64,000 nt of DNA from Yoonia sp. (GCF_017854565.1 NZ_JAFMHJ010000002.1:1-64000), one strand, 5' to 3'; counted from the first letter of the stretch, positions 1 to 8,684 are shown. Translations and numbers: made by a program. Notes: generated by a model from the letters alone, not told the origin.

Positions 1-110
1 ACAGATTTCTACAAACATGTCTCAAATCTGCGCTGCAACGCTGCATTAACGGTTTCACCCCTTCACTGGCCGTCGGGAACCACACAATCGTGTGGTGGGT
101 AAAGTGAGAG

Positions 111-590
111 ATGCCGATGTCACGTTTCGCGTGGGGTGGCCTGCTGCGGCGGGCGGGCCTTCAACAAATTAGCTGCCTCGTCGCGATCGGCGTTTGGGGT
201 GCCATGGCGGCCAGCCAAAGCGTCGCTGTGAAAATCGTCGAAAATGATCGGGGTGGCCTGATCGGCGCGCGCGCTGTTGAAATCGCAGCGATCAATGCAG
301 ACAGCAGCCGGGTCGAACTGCGCGGCAAGTTTTGTTATTCGTCCTGCACCATGTATCTGGGCGTCAGCGACCTGTGTATCAGCCCGACAACGGCGTTTGG
401 GTTCCATGGCCCCAGCAGATACGGCGCGGTTCTCTCTGTGCCGCAATTCGAACATTGGTCACGGGTTATGGCCATGCATTACAACGCGCCGCTGCGGGAT
501 TGGTTCATGCGCGAAGCCCGCCACCGGATCACCGGCTATCACCGGGTCAGTGGCGCACAGCTGATCGCGTTGGGATATCCATCGTGCTAG
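111..590 (+). CDS. Exported protein of the COG3904-like (ClpP-fold-like) family
   Basis: A 159-residue protein with a hydrophobic N-terminal segment (about residues 18-34) that looks like a signal peptide or anchor after an Arg-rich start. The core has the pattern FCYSSCTMYL (residues 74-83) followed by GFHGP (97-101). A small Cys-Ser-Ser-Cys motif followed by a GFH motif is typical of periplasmic proteins grouped as COG3904, which resemble ClpP-type serine hydrolases; Ser77/Ser78 and His99 would be the residues to test. The function is unknown. A second ATG at 117 is an equally possible start. It converges on the small gene at 592-885, with one base between the stop codons. Confidence 0.6.
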   Translation: MPMSRFAWGGLLRRAGLQQISCLVAIGVWGAMAASQSVAVKIVENDRGGLIGARAVEIAAINADSSRVELRGKFCYSSCTMYLGVSDLCISPTTAFGFHGPSRYGAVLSVPQFEHWSRVMAMHYNAPLRDWFMREARHRITGYHRVSGAQLIALGYPSC

Positions 591-591
591 G

Positions 592-885
592 CTATTGCGT
601 GTCTGGCGTCGCGTTTCCACCCGATACCGCAGATGCCACAGCAACCGCAGCCCCAGCACCCAAGACCGGCCCCAGCCCGCCCAGCAGCGGTACAAACGCC
701 GTGGCGTCATCATTGCAGACCGCGCGGATCGTGCCATCCGGAGCGGCCGTGGCAGATGCCACGCCAAACGGCGCACAGACACCACTGGCCTGCACGATAG
801 CAATAGGGTCAACTATTTCCTGCGCCTGCAAAACATTCACGAAAACACTCAGCAAAAAAATGCTTCCCAGCATGATAGACCGCAT
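592..885 (-). CDS. Small secreted protein of unknown function
   Basis: A 97-residue protein with a clear signal peptide (MRSIMLGSIFLLSVFVNV, then a likely cut after LQAQ) and a Gly/Ala-rich hydrophobic stretch near the C-terminus (PLLGGLGPVLGAGAAVAVA) that could be a membrane segment or amyloid-like tail. Two cysteines (VCAPF and AVCND) may form a disulfide. A GTG lies three bases upstream at 888, but ATG at 885 has better spacing (7 nt) to the AAGGA ribosome-binding site. I do not recognise the family. A 17-bp palindrome lies just upstream at 903-919. Confidence 0.55.
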   Translation of the reverse strand: MRSIMLGSIFLLSVFVNVLQAQEIVDPIAIVQASGVCAPFGVASATAAPDGTIRAVCNDDATAFVPLLGGLGPVLGAGAAVAVASAVSGGNATPDTQ

Positions 886-902
886 CACTCATTCCTTTTG
901 AC

Positions 903-919
903 GTGAAAATTACTTTCAC
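903..919. promoter_or_regulatory. Palindrome upstream of the small secreted protein gene
   Basis: Perfect inverted repeat GTGAAA-ATTAC-TTTCAC, about 17 bp before the ATG at 885 (minus strand). Its size and position suit an operator or a 5'-UTR hairpin. No regulator is assigned. The rest of 920-1091 is A+T-rich and shows no gene. Confidence 0.35.
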
Positions 920-1091
920 ATGGACCAACTTAACGCGACCACTAGAGCCAATTTAGGGTTAAGGATGTATGAATTTCTTGCCCAGTATAATAATTAAAAA
1001 TACCAAATTTAGCGGGAACCTGATACCGGGCGCAATTCACCGCGGATCAATCACCAATCCGTCTGTCGTTAAAAACTGGCCGGCAGATTGC

Positions 1092-2207
1092 CTAGTTGCG
1101 AATAATGCCCCGGACGGCATGAGGTTCAAGTGAATTTGCGCCAACCTGGGCAAGTGAGATACTTGTTTCCTGACGCAAAACATCCCAAAGCGCCTGTAGC
1201 CCCTCTTCGCCAGCCGCCGCTATGGCAAATTGAAGAATACGACCAAGGAATGTGAAGCTGGCGCCTTGGGCATAGGCTTTCAATACGTCTTCACCACTGC
1301 GTAAACCAGAATCGTAGAACAACGGGAATGCACCGCCCAAAGCCGCCTTGATTTCGGCAAGCGCCATTATTGGTGACGGCGCGCTTTCAAGTTGGCGTGC
1401 GCCATGGCTTGAAACCTGAATCGCATCGACGCCCGCAGCCTGCAGTGCCAGCGCATCTTCGACGTCAAGAACGCCTTTTACGACAAGCCGACCGGGCCAA
1501 ATATCGCGCAGATGGGCGAGCGTGTCCCAATTCGCTTTCGCCCGACTTTCCACGCGGTCGAATGTATACCCAGGCATGTCAAAGTTCGCCATTTGCGGAC
1601 GGCCATCGAAAAGCGCGGCAAGGGACCAGCGCGGATGCAGGGCAAAGTCCAGAAATTGTTTGGGTCCAATGCGAAATGGCATGGTGAATCCGTGTCGCAA
1701 TTCACGTGGACGGCGCCCCACCTCCGGGACATCAACGGTCAGGATTATCGTATCGTAACCCGCCGCCTTGGCCCGTTCCACCAGCTTGAATGTGCCTGCG
1801 CCGTCGCCGCTAAAATAAAGCTGAAACCATGCATGCCCTTCTGCGGCCTCGATCAATGGCTCCATCGCGGTAGAGGCAACAGTGGACACCCCCAACGGCA
1901 CCTGTTCCCGCGCGGCCAACCGGGCGAGCATCAAGTCAGCGCCGGGGCCAGACAGATTGCACATGCCCATCGGACTGATGCCAAACGGGGCTTTGGCGGT
2001 TTTGCCAAACAACGAAACCGCCAAAGATCTTTCGCTGACATCACGTAGAATGCGGGGCCGCAAAACAAGGGCGTCAAAGCTGGCGCGGTTACGCGCCGCC
2101 CCCGTTTCCCGCCCTGCGGCACCGTCGATGTAGTCAAAGACCATCCACGGCAAGCGTTGACGCGCGATACGCCGTGCATCAACGCTGGAGTGTATGCCCG
2201 TAGCCAA
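1092..2207 (-). CDS. FMN-dependent L-2-hydroxyacid dehydrogenase (candidate sulfolactate dehydrogenase)
   Basis: Member of the LldD/glycolate oxidase/mandelate dehydrogenase family, which oxidises 2-hydroxyacids to 2-oxoacids on FMN. Visible family motifs are FDYIDGAA near the N-terminus, TVDVPEVGRR, VVKGV (FMN lysine), SSHGARQLE (catalytic His and substrate Arg) and DSGLRSGED (flavin phosphate loop). The length (about 371 aa) is normal, and no membrane segment is obvious. It is the last gene of the minus-strand operon, right after comE. I chose TTG at 2207 because AAGG lies 9 nt upstream at the end of comE; the longer GTG start at 2243 would overlap comE by 32 bp. Its place beside ComDE and HpsN suggests it oxidises 3-sulfolactate to sulfopyruvate. 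That substrate is inference; lactate or another 2-hydroxyacid cannot be excluded. Confidence 0.85.
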   Translation of the reverse strand: MATGIHSSVDARRIARQRLPWMVFDYIDGAAGRETGAARNRASFDALVLRPRILRDVSERSLAVSLFGKTAKAPFGISPMGMCNLSGPGADLMLARLAAREQVPLGVSTVASTAMEPLIEAAEGHAWFQLYFSGDGAGTFKLVERAKAAGYDTIILTVDVPEVGRRPRELRHGFTMPFRIGPKQFLDFALHPRWSLAALFDGRPQMANFDMPGYTFDRVESRAKANWDTLAHLRDIWPGRLVVKGVLDVEDALALQAAGVDAIQVSSHGARQLESAPSPIMALAEIKAALGGAFPLFYDSGLRSGEDVLKAYAQGASFTFLGRILQFAIAAAGEEGLQALWDVLRQETSISLAQVGANSLEPHAVRGIIRN

Positions 2208-2211
2208 AGCG

Positions 2212-2766
2212 CTAGGCCTTGACCGCGCCCATGAAACGATCACGGATGGTCACGGGGTCCATGGTGATCACCGGCACCTTGATATTGCCGCTTTCACATT
2301 TGGCCACGATGATCGTCATTTTCTTGCTATCAATGGCGGCTTGCAGCACCTTGCCGGTTTCCTCGGCCTGACACTCGACGACGGTTTCGCAACCGCAGGC
2401 TTTGGCCACCGCCGTCAGCGAGGTTTTCTTGCCAGCGTAGGTCGGTTGATCGCCCGTAGAGCCATAGGACCCGTTATCGACGATCAGCAGGATAAAGTTG
2501 TCCGCCACGTTGTTTGCAATCGTCGGCAGCGTGCCGAAGTTCGTCAGAACCGATCCGTCGCCATCAATTGAAATGACCGTCTTGGGCTGCGACAGCGCAA
2601 GGCCAAGACCAATGGACGATGACAGGCCCATGGTGCCCAGCATGTAGAAGTTCGCGGCATTGTCGTCGATCAAATGCATCTCTTGGCTGGGAAGACCGAT
2701 GTTGCAGACGACCAGTTGGTCCCGCAGAATTGGCGCAATCTCGCGGATAATGTCAGAGCGGATCAT
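2212..2766 (-). CDS. comE: Sulfopyruvate decarboxylase, beta subunit
   Basis: A 184-residue subunit carrying the thiamine-diphosphate-binding half of the enzyme. The motif GDGS (residues 69-72) followed by Asn98 is the Mg/ThDP pattern GDG-x(25-30)-N. ComDE converts 3-sulfopyruvate to sulfoacetaldehyde and CO2. In methanogens this serves coenzyme M synthesis; in Roseobacter-type bacteria it serves sulfolactate and DHPS breakdown. The start is fixed by overlap: its ATG shares one base with the comD stop (TGATG), which suggests translational coupling. A reading frame continuing upstream to 3102 is only the out-of-frame shadow of comD. The product would feed the Xsc encoded at 30323-32095. Confidence 0.92.
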   Translation of the reverse strand: MIRSDIIREIAPILRDQLVVCNIGLPSQEMHLIDDNAANFYMLGTMGLSSSIGLGLALSQPKTVISIDGDGSVLTNFGTLPTIANNVADNFILLIVDNGSYGSTGDQPTYAGKKTSLTAVAKACGCETVVECQAEETGKVLQAAIDSKKMTIIVAKCESGNIKVPVITMDPVTIRDRFMGAVKA

Positions 2767-3263
2767 CAGTAGCCTCCCCAGAATGTCGCGTCGGTCAGGA
2801 TCGCGACAGGCTTGTTGCACATGAATGTGTATTTCAGGATCGCATCCAGTTCCTGTGCGTCCTCTCTGTGGTGGAAATGGTAGGTGGGGATGTTGAGCTG
2901 GTTCAGCAGCGCCTTGGTATGCACGGCCATTTCCGCCTGACACGCGACCGGCTCTTTCAGCTCTCCGCGATATGAGATCAGCATCGGCAGCGGCATCCGG
3001 TAAAATTGGGTCAGCGTCACCAGCGTGTTGATGGTCACGCCGATCGCAGTGTTCTGCATGATGATCGCAGGCCGCTTGCCGCCCATGAACGCCCCGGCGC
3101 ACAGGCCCATTCCCTCGTCCTCTTTGTTGGATGGGATGTGATATATTTCAGGTCGGGAATCGACCTCCTCGATCACGCCGGCCAGCTGTTTGCAGGGCAC
3201 CGTGGTCACGAATGAAATGTCATTTGCGACAAAGTCATCCACGATCTGTTTGCTGATATCCAA
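2766..3263 (-). CDS. comD: Sulfopyruvate decarboxylase, alpha subunit
   Basis: A 165-residue subunit of the two-part, ThDP-dependent sulfopyruvate decarboxylase. It has the pyrimidine-binding domain of the family, with the activating glutamate in IPSNKEDEG (about residues 44-51). Length and partner match the split comD/comE arrangement known from Methanocaldococcus and from sulfolactate-degrading bacteria. It starts at TTG (3263), supported by AGGAGAG 9 nt upstream. The gene lies 61 bp after the universal stress gene and overlaps comE by one base. Confidence 0.92.
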   Translation of the reverse strand: MDISKQIVDDFVANDISFVTTVPCKQLAGVIEEVDSRPEIYHIPSNKEDEGMGLCAGAFMGGKRPAIIMQNTAIGVTINTLVTLTQFYRMPLPMLISYRGELKEPVACQAEMAVHTKALLNQLNIPTYHFHHREDAQELDAILKYTFMCNKPVAILTDATFWGGY

Positions 3264-3324
3264 GTTCTTCGCTCTCCTGTATGCGCGCTCATCCCGGTGA
3301 GTGCTGCGGTGTCATTGATAAGGG

Positions 3325-3738
3325 TCAGTTGGGCTCTCGCAAGACATGCACAGCACAGGGTGCATGTCGTACCACGCGGGACGCGGTTGATCCAAGAAGG
3401 TAGTCAATCAGGCCCGGCTTGTGCGAGCCGATCACGATGCAATCGGCCTGCATGGCAATGGCGACATCAATGATGCTGCGCCCGCTGTGCCCTTTGACAA
3501 TTTTCGCGGAAAGCGCTGGCTCATCTTTGGCCCGCGCCTCGAGCTGGGATTGGGCACGGTCAAAAGCATCCTGCACAACACCTTCGTCAAGATAGGCGCT
3601 GACAGATCCCTGTGGCGCCTCGTAGACGTGCAGCGCGGTGATCGCGCCACCTTCGGACAGAAGCGCGCGCGCAACGGCAAGCGCGGATTGCCCGATCCCA
3701 TGATCAAGGGCCATTGGGACAAGAATGTTCTTATACAT
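3325..3738 (-). CDS. Universal stress protein (UspA family)
   Basis: A 137-residue single-domain Usp. It opens with MYKNILVPMA and ends with the nucleotide-binding pattern G-x2-G-x9-G-S/T, seen as GSHKPG...GSTASRVV, followed by APCAVHV. This places it with the ATP-binding UspA/UspFG type. The start has a good ribosome-binding site (GAGG, 6 nt). It sits inside the sulfonate operon between the Zn-alcohol dehydrogenase and comD. Usp genes are often found inside TRAP transporter operons, where they are thought to tune uptake. The specific role here is unknown. Confidence 0.9.
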   Translation of the reverse strand: MYKNILVPMALDHGIGQSALAVARALLSEGGAITALHVYEAPQGSVSAYLDEGVVQDAFDRAQSQLEARAKDEPALSAKIVKGHSGRSIIDVAIAMQADCIVIGSHKPGLIDYLLGSTASRVVRHAPCAVHVLREPN

Positions 3739-3774
3739 ATCGTACCTCGCAGGGTTTTGATCCTGATGCCGGCG

Positions 3775-4761
3775 TCATGATTGCGGTTCTAGGATGATCT
3801 TGGGGGCCGCAACCCGACCTGCCCTGATGTCCGCAAAGGCCTGTTGGCCAGCGGCAAGCGGGCGCTGTTCTGTCCAATCCAAGGCACCCAACCTGCCATC
3901 AAAAATGGCCTGAGCCGTGTCGCGAAAATCCTGTGCGGTATAGGTATAGGTGCCGATAAAGGTAATTTCCTGCAACGTCATGCGGCGAATATCCAACCCG
4001 TCCAACGCCTCGCCCAGACCGATGTGCATGATGATGCCACCGGGGCGCGCGATAGCAGTCGCGGTAGCGCGGGTCGCCGCATAGCCGACGCCGTCGATGA
4101 TCAAATCCGCGTCCTGAACGGTGCCGGGGGCAACGGCGTGGAAACCGTCGATCTTATCCAATGCCGCGCGGCGGATTTCATTGGGTTCAACGACATGAAT
4201 GTCAGTGGCCCCGAATGCACGTAGCGACAGCGCCGCGCCCACACCGATTGCGCCGCCGCCGATGACAAGACAGCGCGCGTCACACAGCGGCAGATCAAGC
4301 GCCGCAGCACCAAGACGCACGGCGTGCCACCCGCAGGCCAGCGGCTCGGCCAACGCGGCGATGCGCAGCGGCACATCATCAGGCACCGTGACAAGGTTCG
4401 CCGCGCGCATGACGACCTGTTCGGCAAACGCCCCATCGCGCGGCGGCATCGAGATGATCATACGTTCAGGGCAGAGGTTGTCGCGGCCAGCGACACAGGC
4501 ACGACAGCGACCGCAAGAGACAAGCGGATTGATCGTCACACGTTCGCCATCACGCGCACCGCCCACGACAACACCCGCAGCCTCGTGCCCAAGGATCAGC
4601 GGGGCCGGTCTGCGTTCGTCATGGCCAAGATAGGCATGCATGTCAGACCCGCATATCCCAGAGGCTTGCACCTGGATCAGACACTGGCCCGGTCCCGGCT
4701 GCGGGTCCGGCATGTCACGATACGCAAGCCTTTCAACGGCATCGTAAACAAGCGCTTTCAT
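3775..4761 (-). CDS. Zn-dependent medium-chain alcohol dehydrogenase (HpsO/HpsP-like candidate)
   Basis: A 328-residue NAD(P)-dependent dehydrogenase of the sorbitol/threonine dehydrogenase type. The catalytic zinc ligands are Cys37 and His59-Glu60 (GHEAAG). A structural zinc lobe has Cys83, 86, 89 and 97. The Rossmann motif is VIGGGAIGVG. The start is fixed by a 4-bp ATGA overlap with the upstream SDR; longer frames are shadows. Between an HpsN-like enzyme and ComDE, it most likely interconverts the C2 hydroxyl of DHPS with the SDR, as described for the HpsO/HpsP pair that racemises DHPS before HpsN. The substrate is inferred from context. Confidence 0.85.
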   Translation of the reverse strand: MKALVYDAVERLAYRDMPDPQPGPGQCLIQVQASGICGSDMHAYLGHDERRPAPLILGHEAAGVVVGGARDGERVTINPLVSCGRCRACVAGRDNLCPERMIISMPPRDGAFAEQVVMRAANLVTVPDDVPLRIAALAEPLACGWHAVRLGAAALDLPLCDARCLVIGGGAIGVGAALSLRAFGATDIHVVEPNEIRRAALDKIDGFHAVAPGTVQDADLIIDGVGYAATRATATAIARPGGIIMHIGLGEALDGLDIRRMTLQEITFIGTYTYTAQDFRDTAQAIFDGRLGALDWTEQRPLAAGQQAFADIRAGRVAAPKIILEPQS

Positions 4762-5519
4762 TTGGCAGTATACCCCCCGTCGACCATCAGAACCTGCCCG
4801 GTGACATAGGCAGATGCGTTCGAGCACAGAAAAAGCAGCGGCCCGTCGATATCGTCCAAAGCACCATTTCGCCCGATACATGTCTGTGCCGCATTGCGCG
4901 CGGCACGGTCCGGGTCGGCAAAGACGGGACCGGTCAGTTCGGTCGGAAAGAAACCCGGGCCGATCGCGTTTGCCGTGATGCCGTTGCGTGACCACGCCTC
5001 GGCCATGGCGCGGGTCAGCTGGGCGATACCAGCCTTGGATGCGCCATAACTCACGCCACCCGGAAAGGCGCGCGTTGTTTGCAGCGATGCGAAATTGACG
5101 ATGCGGCCCCAGCCTTTGGCTTTCATCGCAGGCGCAAAGGCCTGACTTAGGAAAAATGGCGCGGCGAGGTTGAGGTTCATGGTAACGTCCCAACCTGCGC
5201 CCGACACCTCATCGGCGGCTTCTCTTGTATTGATGCCAGCTGCGTGCACCACGATATCGGGTGGGCCAAACGGTGCCGCGACCCGGGCCGCAATATCGCC
5301 AATCTGATCACGCTGCGACAGGTCTGCGGCGACCGTCGCGGCATTTGCCCCGGTCTGCGACGCCCATTGTGCCAGCGCATCAGCCCGGCGTGCGACACCG
5401 ACCACCCGCGCCCCTGCTGCTGCCAACACGATTGCAGCCCTGTGCCCAAGCCCTGCACTTGCGCCGGTCACACAGGCCACCCGCCCGGTCAGGTCAAACA
5501 GCGCGCGCGGGTCAGACAT
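4758..5519 (-). CDS. Short-chain dehydrogenase/reductase (DHPS 2-dehydrogenase candidate)
   Basis: A 253-residue classical SDR with the cofactor motif TGASAGLG (residues 18-25), HAAG in place of NNAG (92-95), and the full catalytic set Ser145, Tyr158 and Lys162 (SYGASK). The end (GQVLMVDGGYTAK) is standard. It overlaps hpsN by 8 bp upstream and the Zn-alcohol dehydrogenase by 4 bp downstream, so the three are made as a unit. The paired dehydrogenases beside HpsN suggest oxidation or epimerisation of DHPS at C2. The exact stereochemistry cannot be read from the sequence. Confidence 0.87.
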   Translation of the reverse strand: MSDPRALFDLTGRVACVTGASAGLGHRAAIVLAAAGARVVGVARRADALAQWASQTGANAATVAADLSQRDQIGDIAARVAAPFGPPDIVVHAAGINTREAADEVSGAGWDVTMNLNLAAPFFLSQAFAPAMKAKGWGRIVNFASLQTTRAFPGGVSYGASKAGIAQLTRAMAEAWSRNGITANAIGPGFFPTELTGPVFADPDRAARNAAQTCIGRNGALDDIDGPLLFLCSNASAYVTGQVLMVDGGYTAK

Positions 5520-6819
5520 CGGCGTTCAGATCAAAGCTCTCGTCGGGGAAGTATTTGGCAAGACGTACATCGGCAGCGCGCGCGTGACCCTCCATTCCCT
5601 CCAGACGCGAAATCCGGGCCGTCGCTTCTGCGACCTGCTTGGACCCCTCGCGCGTTGCTTGCTGCCAGGTGACGATTTTCATATATTTATGGACCGAAAG
5701 ACCGCCAGTATATGACGCGGCGCCGGAGGTCGGCAACACATGGTTCGTGCCAGATGCCTTGTCACCGTAGGATACCGTCGTCTCTTCTCCCAGAAACAGC
5801 GAACCGTAACAGCTAAGCCGCCCGCGCCACCAATCCAGATCAGCGGCCTGCACGGTCAGATGTTCGGGCGCGTAATCATCAGATGTGGCGGCCATCTCCT
5901 CGCGGTCGGCGCAGACGATGACTTCCGCATAGTCGCGCCAGGCGGCTGCGGCATTTTCGCGGTTAACCTCTGGCAGGTCGGCGATCAGGTCGGGCACGCG
6001 GTTCATCACGTCTTGGGCCAGCGCCTGATCATCCGTGACCAGCCAAACCGGAGAATTGTAACCATGCTCGGCCTGACTGACGAGGTCGGTCGCGACAATG
6101 TGCGGGTCTGCGGAACTGTCGGCCAAGACAAGGCTATCGGTGGGGCCGGCGATCATGTCGATGCCCACGCGACCAAACAGAATCCGTTTCGCCTCGGCGA
6201 CAAACTGGTTGCCCGGACCGACAAGGATGTTGGCTTTGGGTAGCCCGAACAGACCAAAGGTCATTGCCGCCACACCCTGCACGCCGCCCAAGGCCATGAT
6301 CTTGTCCGCACCACAAATATGCGCGGCATAAACGATGGCGGGATGAACACCGACACCGGGGCGCGGCGGGGAGGTTGCCGTGATGTGTTTGCATCCCGCG
6401 ACCTTGGCCGTGGTCACAGTCATGATCGCGCTGGCGATGTGGCTATAGCGCCCGCCGGGCACGTAACACCCGGCCGCATCAACCGGAATCGCCTTTTGAC
6501 CCGCGATCAAGCCCGGCACAATTTCCACTTCGATGTCACTGAGCGTGGATTTCTGAGCTTCGGCAAACCGACGCACGTTGTCATGTGAAAATTGGATATC
6601 CGCTTTGAGCTTGGCAGGGACCAACGCGCTTGCCGCCTCGATTTCCGCAGCGGTCAGAATGATATTACCGTCATACTTGTCGAACTTTGCGGCGTATTCC
6701 CTGGCCGCGGCATCGCCGCCCGCTTCGATGTCGGACAATATTTTGCGCACGATATCATGAACATCAGACGCGCCAGACTGAGACGTGAGCGTCGCTTTTT
6801 TGAGATAGTGTCGTGCCAT
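5512..6819 (-). CDS. hpsN: Sulfopropanediol 3-dehydrogenase (HpsN), histidinol-dehydrogenase family
   Basis: A 435-residue homologue of HisD that keeps the catalytic and metal residues: SQAEHG (Gln249, His252), PEH (Glu319-His320), GDKASGTNH (Asp353) and EGMEGHA (His412). HisD proper sits in histidine operons, whereas HpsN oxidises the C3 alcohol of DHPS twice with NAD to give sulfolactate. The context favours HpsN: TRAP carrier genes start 12 bp upstream, and an SDR, a Zn-alcohol dehydrogenase and sulfopyruvate decarboxylase lie downstream. No his genes are near. Related HisD paralogues act on other polyols, so the sulfonate substrate rests on the neighbourhood. Confidence 0.85.
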   Translation of the reverse strand: MARHYLKKATLTSQSGASDVHDIVRKILSDIEAGGDAAAREYAAKFDKYDGNIILTAAEIEAASALVPAKLKADIQFSHDNVRRFAEAQKSTLSDIEVEIVPGLIAGQKAIPVDAAGCYVPGGRYSHIASAIMTVTTAKVAGCKHITATSPPRPGVGVHPAIVYAAHICGADKIMALGGVQGVAAMTFGLFGLPKANILVGPGNQFVAEAKRILFGRVGIDMIAGPTDSLVLADSSADPHIVATDLVSQAEHGYNSPVWLVTDDQALAQDVMNRVPDLIADLPEVNRENAAAAWRDYAEVIVCADREEMAATSDDYAPEHLTVQAADLDWWRGRLSCYGSLFLGEETTVSYGDKASGTNHVLPTSGAASYTGGLSVHKYMKIVTWQQATREGSKQVAEATARISRLEGMEGHARAADVRLAKYFPDESFDLNADV

Positions 6820-6831
6820 TTTGGGTCTGCC

Positions 6832-8160
6832 TTATTTGTAGATATCGGGAAGCATCGTTGTTGAGACCGCTGGAACGAAGGCGATCAGTAGAACAACGAG
6901 AAGCATGAAGAAAACAAAGGGAACCGCGCGCCATGCAATCTTGAGAATGGATTCGCCCGTGATGCCTGACACCACAAACAGGTTCAGGCCAAGCGGCGGC
7001 GTGATAAACCCGACACCAAGGGCCGTAATCATCATGATGCAGAACTGGATTTCGTTCATGCCGATATTATCGGCCAGCGGCTTGAGGATAGGTGCGAGAA
7101 TGACGATGTTGGGCGTCGTTTCCATGACACAGCCCGCAGCGATCAGGATGCCGATCATCATCAGAATAAGAAGGGTAGGATCATCCGTCAGCGCAGTGAT
7201 CGAATAGACGAACCCCTGCGGGACCCCCATGATTGCAAGCGCCTGCGCCAATGGCAGCGAAAAGGCGATGATGGGCAAGATGATGCCGTTCACCTTGGCC
7301 GAGCTGATCAGCATGGCAGGAAAATCGGCCAGCTTCAGCGTCCCAAGGATAAATCCGATGGTGATGGTCACGATGACCGCGGTCGCACCCGCTTCTGTCG
7401 GCGTCAGGCGGCCAGAAAATATCCCGTAAAAGATGACGCCGGGAACGATGAATGCATACCAGCCAGAGACCAGAGCCCGACCCAGATTGCGGAAATACTC
7501 GCCGGCAGAAAGGTTGCCACCGCCTTCGTAACCGTAGATTCGGTTCACAACGATATTGGTCGTCAGGATCGCCAAAAGGATCAGGATGCCGGGGATCAAA
7601 GCCGCCAGGAACAGCGTCGAGGCGGAAATACCAAGCACAAGGCCAATGATGATATAGGCAATCGAGGGTGGGATCAGGATACCGGTACATGCGCCAGCCG
7701 CGACCAATGCGCAGGCATAGGGGCGTGGATAACCACTTTCGACAAGCCGGTCGATCGTCATCCGCCCGACCGCCGCTGCACCCGCCGCGTCAGACCCCGA
7801 GATAGCCGCGAACATGCCGCAGACCAAGACGGTCGCGGAACCAAAGCCGCCTTTGGCAAATTGGGTCAGCGCCTCGGCCACATCAAGAAACTTTCGCGAC
7901 AGCCCGGTCCGGACCAGCACATCGCCCGTCAGGATAAACAGCGGCACTGCCGTCAAGGCAAAGGCGTCGATACCATCGAACAGGCTCTCGCCGACCAGCG
8001 CCAATGGCAGGTCGCCGGACATCAGCAACATGGCAATCGCCGCCACACCGATTGATGCCCAGACCGGCACGGCCAGCGCACAAAGAACGACAAAGATGAT
8101 GACAGGCAGATAAAAATCCCAGCCCAGTTCGACCGCTTGATTGAGCGTATTAAAAAGCAT
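6832..8160 (-). CDS. TRAP transporter large permease (DctM), probably for DHPS
   Basis: A 442-residue membrane protein with about 12 hydrophobic segments. Typical DctM stretches include GMFAAISGSDAAGAAAVG, IPPSIAYIIIG and a C-terminal FITPPLGLNLFVV. It forms the ion-driven channel of a TRAP carrier with the DctQ protein encoded 11 bp upstream and the binding protein at 8795-9943. It is followed 12 bp later by hpsN, so uptake and first oxidation are co-expressed. TRAP systems (HpsKLM) accompany hpsN in other Roseobacters. The ligand is inferred from this context. Confidence 0.92.
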   Translation of the reverse strand: MLFNTLNQAVELGWDFYLPVIIFVVLCALAVPVWASIGVAAIAMLLMSGDLPLALVGESLFDGIDAFALTAVPLFILTGDVLVRTGLSRKFLDVAEALTQFAKGGFGSATVLVCGMFAAISGSDAAGAAAVGRMTIDRLVESGYPRPYACALVAAGACTGILIPPSIAYIIIGLVLGISASTLFLAALIPGILILLAILTTNIVVNRIYGYEGGGNLSAGEYFRNLGRALVSGWYAFIVPGVIFYGIFSGRLTPTEAGATAVIVTITIGFILGTLKLADFPAMLISSAKVNGIILPIIAFSLPLAQALAIMGVPQGFVYSITALTDDPTLLILMMIGILIAAGCVMETTPNIVILAPILKPLADNIGMNEIQFCIMMITALGVGFITPPLGLNLFVVSGITGESILKIAWRAVPFVFFMLLVVLLIAFVPAVSTTMLPDIYK

Positions 8161-8171
8161 CGGTTATCCCT

Positions 8172-8684
8172 TCAATCGAACAGCTTGTCGCCTTCGTAGA
8201 CGGGGGTGCCGTCGCGAAAGCTGCGGAGGTCATGCAGGAATGACTGGGTCAATCGCAAAATCATCAACGCAAATCCGATGGGTACAGCCATCAAAAACCA
8301 GACCATCGAAACCCGCAGGCCGTGGCTGACCGATCCGAACTTCCACGAGACGTAAACCGTTTCCCACGACCAATAAAGTGCGATGACCGCGACGCCGAAC
8401 ATCACCAGATCGCCAAAAATATACAGCAGTGCCTTGGGTCGTGGCCCTAGGTAATGCATGATCACGTCAATGCGGATATGGGCACGGTCCTTGACGGCTG
8501 CTGCGGCGCCGATCCATGCCAGATAGATAAATGAATAGCGCACGATTTCTTCGCCCCAGATCGACGAATAAGAAAAGATTTCGCGGCGCAAGACTTCGAC
8601 CGCCATTGTCAGCACCAGCATCACGTAAAACAGCAAAAGCGCCCAGCGTTCAGCGTCGCGATTCAATCTGTGCAGTAAATTCAT
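8172..8684 (-). CDS. TRAP transporter small permease (DctQ)
   Basis: A 170-residue protein with four predicted membrane helices (ALLLFYVMLVLTMAVEV; YSFIYLAWIGAAAAV; LLYIFGDLVMFGVAVIALYW; VSMVWFLMAVPIGFALMIL), the usual DctQ topology. The motif WGEEIVRYSFIYLAW is common in the family. It has a good ribosome-binding site (AAAGGGATTCACC before ATG). It lies between dctP, separated by a stem-loop, and dctM. Confidence 0.92.
   Translation of the reverse strand: MNLLHRLNRDAERWALLLFYVMLVLTMAVEVLRREIFSYSSIWGEEIVRYSFIYLAWIGAAAAVKDRAHIRIDVIMHYLGPRPKALLYIFGDLVMFGVAVIALYWSWETVYVSWKFGSVSHGLRVSMVWFLMAVPIGFALMILRLTQSFLHDLRSFRDGTPVYEGDKLFD

Noticed and set aside
2767-3102. Upstream extension of comE to 296 residues
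   Set aside because: It reads out of frame through comD; the TGATG overlap fixes the comE start at 2766.
5512-6819. Histidinol dehydrogenase (hisD)
   Set aside because: Family motifs are shared, but no his genes are near and the TRAP, SDR and comDE neighbours point to HpsN.
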